Shown in pieces: positions 41,101-43,560 of a DNA stretch of 43,560 nucleotides. Positions within the stretch are counted from its first letter, which is position 1. Every line of letters begins with the position of its first letter. Under the pieces are notes generated by a model. It was not told the origin of the DNA. It saw only the letters and a program-made list of their open reading frames with translations, and did no database searches. Source of the stretch: JANXUC01 sp043749225 (GTDB lineage Bacteria; Acidobacteriota; Terriglobia; Terriglobales; Acidobacteriaceae). The stretch covers positions 1-43,560 of the forward strand of contig JAYVEP010000030.1 in NCBI GenBank assembly GCA_043749225.1, in the 5' to 3' direction. The translations under genes and the position numbers were made by a program.

Positions 41101-41597
41101 CCACTGAAGTACACGATGATCCCAAGGTTCGCCACTTCATTCCGCACAACTTAGTGGATGATCACACTCGGCGGCGAACGCTGTGGACGCGGAAGGACGA
41201 ACTCGCCTTCCCGCGCCTCGCGGCAGAAGACAACAAACTCATCAAGGCTGGCGGCAAGGTTCAGATCGGAAGCCACGGCCAGTTCCAGGGCCTCGGCTAT
41301 CACTGGGAGATGTGGTCGCTCGCTTCGGGGGGTGTTGCGAATATGGAAGTCTTGAAGTCAGCCACCATTCGCGGGGCGGAAGCCATTGGTCTGTCGCAAG
41401 ATTTGGGATCGATCGAGGCCGGCAAGCTCGCCGACCTGGTTGTTCTGAATCAGAATCCGTTGGACGACATTCGCAATACCAATACGATCCAGTATGTGAT
41501 GAAGAACGGGGAACTCTTCGAAGGCAATACGCTGAACGAGATTTATCCCGTGCAGAAGCCGCTGGCTCCGCTTTGGTGGTGGAACGAGAAGCCGTAA
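38196..41597 (+). CDS. Exported PD40 beta-propeller amidohydrolase
   Basis: A protein of 1133 residues. Signal peptide (KTLSGMLLAVACFLLSTFPF), then at least eight PD40 (SPDG) propeller repeats, e.g. SPDGKKIAFISDRGGSENVW, SPDGKRLVFSALTHLYLMGI and SPDGQWIAYVTWQQAGGQIW. An acidic/Lys linker with a Lys/Asp/Gly stretch follows, and from about residue 720 an amidohydrolase: GFIDLHPHWNE (HxH metal site), IGSHGQFQGLGYHWEMW, and the final IEAGKLADLVVLNQNPLDD. Such proteins act outside the cytoplasm, probably on peptides or cyclic amides; substrate unknown. ATG at 38196 has GGAGA just ahead; the frame is open 43 codons upstream but overlaps the isomerase end. Converges with the next LacI gene. Confidence 0.9.
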   Translation: MKTLSGMLLAVACFLLSTFPFTTAVSAAAKAFSKKDVPAASASAKEEDPLPLKPSRKIEFTSNEGTWLSLDVSPDGQTIIFELLGDLYTVPMAGGDAKKLTSGMAFNSQPHYSPDGKKIAFISDRGGSENVWISNADGTNPKQLSQDDESEFTSPTWIADGDYVIAGRTSQFPIGASELWMYHTRGGGGVQVTKSHTKPDSPPRQWINALGASASKDGHFLYYTSRQAPKGFYNVTLPLSQITRHDLTTGDDDPVTDAPGSAMRPLISPDGTLLVYATRYETETGLRIRDLKNGEEHWLKYPVQRDDQESLFTRDFLPGYAFTPDGKDVVAPWGGKIHRISVATGEDKEIPFTAKVSRDLGPDLNVAMRVEDGPVQLRLIQQPVQSPDGKRLVFSALTHLYLMGIPGGTPKRLTNGDAREFEPAWSPDGQWIAYVTWQQAGGQIWKTRADGQGSPQQLTRTAAYYRDLAWSPDGTRIVALRAPTQARVEQFDEWDHTTANLDLIWLTSDGGEVNLILPARGAASPHFGPERDRIYVYSDAGLMSLRYDGTDRRTIVKVAGKAWFPQPDKPEGNPADDVHISPDGQWALARVANQIYLLAVPRIGGEAPVVEVSKSPVPLRKITEVGGDFMAWADNGKTITWAEGSTFFRLPLSQVEFEAPKKSENETKPAEKKSPNQGTAVGAAPNGAGASDGHDKKDDKKKLPKLHPEEIAVNMQFPRHKPSGTVVLRGARVITMHGDQVLDHGDIVVRDNRITAVGKSGETKAPADAKVIDVSGKTIVPGFIDLHPHWNEIRRTVLDMQNWSFLANLAYGVTAGRDPQTATNDMFAYQDMVDTGDILGPRAYSTGPGVFPDTDIQSLDDAKSIVERYRKFYRTPYLKSYLVGNRKQRQWMVMACKELGVMPTTEGGLDMKLDLTHAIDGFSGNEHSMPITPLFKDVVEFWSRSGIFYTPTFIVTYGGPFAEDYYYETTEVHDDPKVRHFIPHNLVDDHTRRRTLWTRKDELAFPRLAAEDNKLIKAGGKVQIGSHGQFQGLGYHWEMWSLASGGVANMEVLKSATIRGAEAIGLSQDLGSIEAGKLADLVVLNQNPLDDIRNTNTIQYVMKNGELFEGNTLNEIYPVQKPLAPLWWWNEKP

Positions 41598-41601
41598 AGC
41601 T

Positions 41602-42699
41602 CTATTCCTGCGAGTTTCTTGATCGCGCTGCTGGGACAGAAGGCCGACTGGAGCCTGTGGCTTTAACCTTGGCGGTTGATTCTCGCACCACGAGCAGCGG
41701 TTCCACCAAGATCTGAGGCTGAAACTCGGCGTTGCTTTCTATCTGGTCAAGCAGAGTCTGCGCCGCGAGCTCTCCCATTTGGCCCAGCGGTTGCCGCACC
41801 GTCGTCAGGCTCGGAGTATAGAAACCCGCTTCGCGGATATCGTCGAAACCCATGACGGAAACGTCGTCGGGAACGCGGAGTCCAGCTTCCTGCAAGGCAC
41901 GGATTGCGCCAATGGCGGCGACATCGTTGTAGGCGAAGAGAGCCGTGAAATCGCTGGTCTGCGTCAGCAATTGCTTCGCAAAGTCATAACCCATCTTTGG
42001 TGAAGCGTCGTCGCGATCCATTTCCACTGTGCGCGCCGCCGTGATGGCAATGCCCATATCCTGACAGGTGTCCTGAATCGTCTCCCAGCGCTCCTTGGCG
42101 TCAGAGCTAAAGGTCTGCCCACGAATGAAAGCAATCTTCCGATGGCCGAGCTCCGTCAAATGTCGTAAAGCGATGCGGGCTGCGTGCAATTGATCGATAT
42201 TCAGATTAGTAACGCCAGCCAGTTTCTTGTGGCCCGCCACTGCTACGGTAGGAACCGGTGGTGAATAGGGCAGTGAGGTGTCGACGGCAATTATGCCCTC
42301 GACGCCTCGGTCGAGCAGCATGGCGGAATATTGCTCGATGAGCTTGGGATCGTGACGGTGAATCACCGTCAGGAAGAAATAGTTGTGCGTGCGCAAGTAG
42401 CGCTCCACGCCGCTAATAATCATGGAGCCGTACGCGTCGCCGATTTCTTCGGCGATCACTCCAATGGTGTGGGTTTTCTGCTTCCGCAGCGTCCGGGCGA
42501 AATAGTTGGGCCGGTAATTCATTTCGCGCGCGGCCGCCAGAATGCGCTTCTTGGTGTGTTCTGGAATGGAACTCGATGCCGCCGATTCGTTGAGTACCGC
42601 TGAAACGGTTCCGGGAGTAAGCCCAACGCGTTCGGCGACGGCCTTCAAAGTGACCTTGCCAGGAATTTTTTGCGCCGAACCGCTTTTTGGAGAAGACAT
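41602..42699 (-). CDS. LacI-family regulator divergent from the Oar-like receptor
   Basis: A 365-residue repressor. The HTH is VTLKAVAERVGLTPGTVSAV, the hinge MNYRPNYFARTLRKQKTHTI, and the ligand domain has GVEGIIAVDTSLPYSPPVPT, FRGQ and DVSVMGFDDIREAGFYTPSL, VRQPLGQMG, as in LacI/CcpA-type proteins. The C-terminus is Ser/Lys rich. It shares its upstream region with the receptor gene; the TCTATGAA...TTCATAGA palindrome there is a likely target. Confidence 0.92.
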   Translation of the reverse strand: MSSPKSGSAQKIPGKVTLKAVAERVGLTPGTVSAVLNESAASSSIPEHTKKRILAAAREMNYRPNYFARTLRKQKTHTIGVIAEEIGDAYGSMIISGVERYLRTHNYFFLTVIHRHDPKLIEQYSAMLLDRGVEGIIAVDTSLPYSPPVPTVAVAGHKKLAGVTNLNIDQLHAARIALRHLTELGHRKIAFIRGQTFSSDAKERWETIQDTCQDMGIAITAARTVEMDRDDASPKMGYDFAKQLLTQTSDFTALFAYNDVAAIGAIRALQEAGLRVPDDVSVMGFDDIREAGFYTPSLTTVRQPLGQMGELAAQTLLDQIESNAEFQPQILVEPLLVVRESTAKVKATGSSRPSVPAARSRNSQE

Positions 42700-42731
42700 G
42701 GTATCTATGGCCTTACTAGTCTACGCGGAAA

Positions 42732-42749
42732 TCTATGAAACTTCATAGA
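42732..42749. promoter_or_regulatory. Putative LacI operator between the regulator and the receptor
   Basis: TCTATGAA-AC-TTCATAGA is a perfect eight-base inverted repeat with a two-base spacer, 33 bases upstream of the regulator's start. The right half (TTCATAGAA) occurs again at 42828-42836, nearer the receptor. Two sites in a divergent region suggest repression of both genes. Confidence 0.55.
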
Positions 42750-42869
42750 AGCTGATTCCAAAAACCATTACTGAATCTTTCGATTTTGCAGCCTGAATCT
42801 TACATTTGTTTTGCCAGCTTTCCAAATTTCATAGAATATTTTTGCCCCGAAAGAATATCAATTTTCTTG

Positions 42870-42900
42870 TTGACAATATCCTTATTCTAAAGCCTAATAT
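42870..42900 (+). promoter_or_regulatory. Likely promoter of the Oar-like receptor
   Basis: A perfect TTGACA (42870-42875) is followed by CCTAATAT; the -10 could be CCTAAT (17-base spacing) or TAATAT (19). It lies about 75 bases ahead of the ATG, and downstream of the operator half-site at 42828-42836. Confidence 0.55.
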
Positions 42901-42973
42901 CAAACGCGGACCAAGAACTACTACAAAAGTATTAGTCCAGCAAAATTGCGGTCCAAATTTCGGAGGGTAATGT

Positions 42974-43560
42974 ATGCGCAGGAGCCTTTGTCTGACATTG
43001 GTTTGTTGTTTATGCTTGGCGATACCGTCGTTCGCCCAAAAGACGTCGGGTGAAATTCGCGGAACGGTCACCGACGCGAGCGGTGCAGTCGTCGCCGGGG
43101 CCGAGGTTTCCGCTACCAACTCTGGCACAGGGAGCACTCGCACTGCCACCACCAACGATTCCGGCGGATATGCCGTGCTTGACCTTCAAGATGGCGTCTA
43201 CGAAGTTCGCATCAAGAAGTCGAGCTTTAAAGAGAGCATCACCAAAAACGTTGAGCTGCACGTTTCCAGCACCGCCATCGTGAATGCGGCGCTCGAAATC
43301 GGCGGTGCCTCCGAAACCATGATCGTCGAGGCCTCGGGCGTCCAGGTGCAGACCGACAGCGCTGTCGTCGGAGAAATCGTGGACGGTCGCCAGGTGCGCG
43401 AACTCCCGCTCAACGGTCGCAGCTTTGCGCAGCTGACCCAGTTGCAGCCCGGCGTGGCCGCTGCTGAAAGTTTCGACAGCAAAAACAAAGGCTTGCTGTC
43501 CGGCGTCGACTTCTCCGTCAACGGCAACCCGACTACCAATAACCTCTTCCTCGTGGACGG
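42974..43560 (+). CDS. Oar-like TonB-dependent receptor, 3' partial
   Basis: The frame is open to the end of the window. The ATG at 42974 has GGAGG seven bases ahead. The first 23 residues are a signal peptide (RRSLCLTLVCCLCLAIPSFA), then a carboxypeptidase-regulatory-like domain (GEIRGTVTDASGAVVAGAEV and DSGGYAVLDLQDGVYEVRIK) and the beginning of the TonB plug (VDGRQVRELPLNGRSFAQLT; GNPTTNNLFLVDG). This architecture is typical of the large outer-membrane receptors of Acidobacteriota, probably for carbohydrate or peptide uptake. The overlapping ATG at 42970 gives no signal peptide and is not used. Confidence 0.93.
   Translation, partial: MRRSLCLTLVCCLCLAIPSFAQKTSGEIRGTVTDASGAVVAGAEVSATNSGTGSTRTATTNDSGGYAVLDLQDGVYEVRIKKSSFKESITKNVELHVSSTAIVNAALEIGGASETMIVEASGVQVQTDSAVVGEIVDGRQVRELPLNGRSFAQLTQLQPGVAAAESFDSKNKGLLSGVDFSVNGNPTTNNLFLVD

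Overview
The window looks like chromosomal DNA of a soil Acidobacteriota, probably class Terriglobia (a Koribacter or Sulfotelmatobacter relative). The support is indirect but consistent: an Oar-type receptor with a carboxypeptidase-regulatory plug, an HpnH hopanoid radical SAM enzyme, a conserved short gene ahead of pgsA, a split ATP synthase operon that starts with two b-type subunits, and the palindromic intergenic repeats typical of these genomes. No rRNA, tRNA, CRISPR array or intact transposase was found. The first and last genes run off the window.

Layout. 1-2.2 kb: 3' end of a TPR protein and, converging on it, a membrane protein of the Urate_ox_N family. 2.2-4.0 kb: hfq-hflX. 4.3-11.1 kb: F1Fo ATP synthase genes atpF, second atpF, atpH, atpA, atpG, atpD, atpC; the a and c subunit genes are not here. 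11.2-19.2 kb: an accessory stretch with a Phd-VapC pair, an orphan ParD, a CBS-HEPN protein, the hpnH pair, a secreted Arg/Asp-rich protein and a lipid-exported-looking VOC protein. It also holds a cluster of broken genes: a frameshifted RelE with a headless antitoxin, an IS1182-like transposase relic, and a frameshifted membrane protein/winged-helix regulator pair. 19.2-25.5 kb: housekeeping genes tsaD, a CCA-adding-type nucleotidyltransferase, a DciA-like gene, gatC, gatA, cysS. 25.6-30.7 kb: a minus-strand set of a conserved hypothetical, pgsA, KdpD-like kinase, KdpE-like regulator and a large APC permease. 30.9-38.1 kb: a sugar cluster of GH3 glycosidase, LacI regulator, sodium:solute symporter, small membrane protein and Fuc/Ara-type isomerase. 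38.2-43.6 kb: a secreted PD40-amidohydrolase, then a second LacI regulator divergent from an Oar-like TonB receptor.

How the genes work together. The sugar cluster reads as one pathway: an exported GH3 enzyme releases a sugar, the symporter imports it, the isomerase starts its catabolism, and the LacI protein probably controls both transcription starts, because the same 16-bp pattern GTGNNCGTTAACGNAA lies ahead of the GH3 gene and ahead of the symporter gene. The second LacI gene shares its upstream region with the receptor, and that region carries a perfect TCTATGAA/TTCATAGA palindrome.

The most unusual material is in 11.2-19.2 kb. Here one intact HEPN-type protein with CBS domains sits among toxin-antitoxin genes, and three separate gene remnants can be rebuilt by allowing single small indels. 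Palindromic repeats are dense here, and one such repeat also splits atpD from atpC with what looks like a direct repeat on each side. All functions are inferred from sequence reading without database searches.
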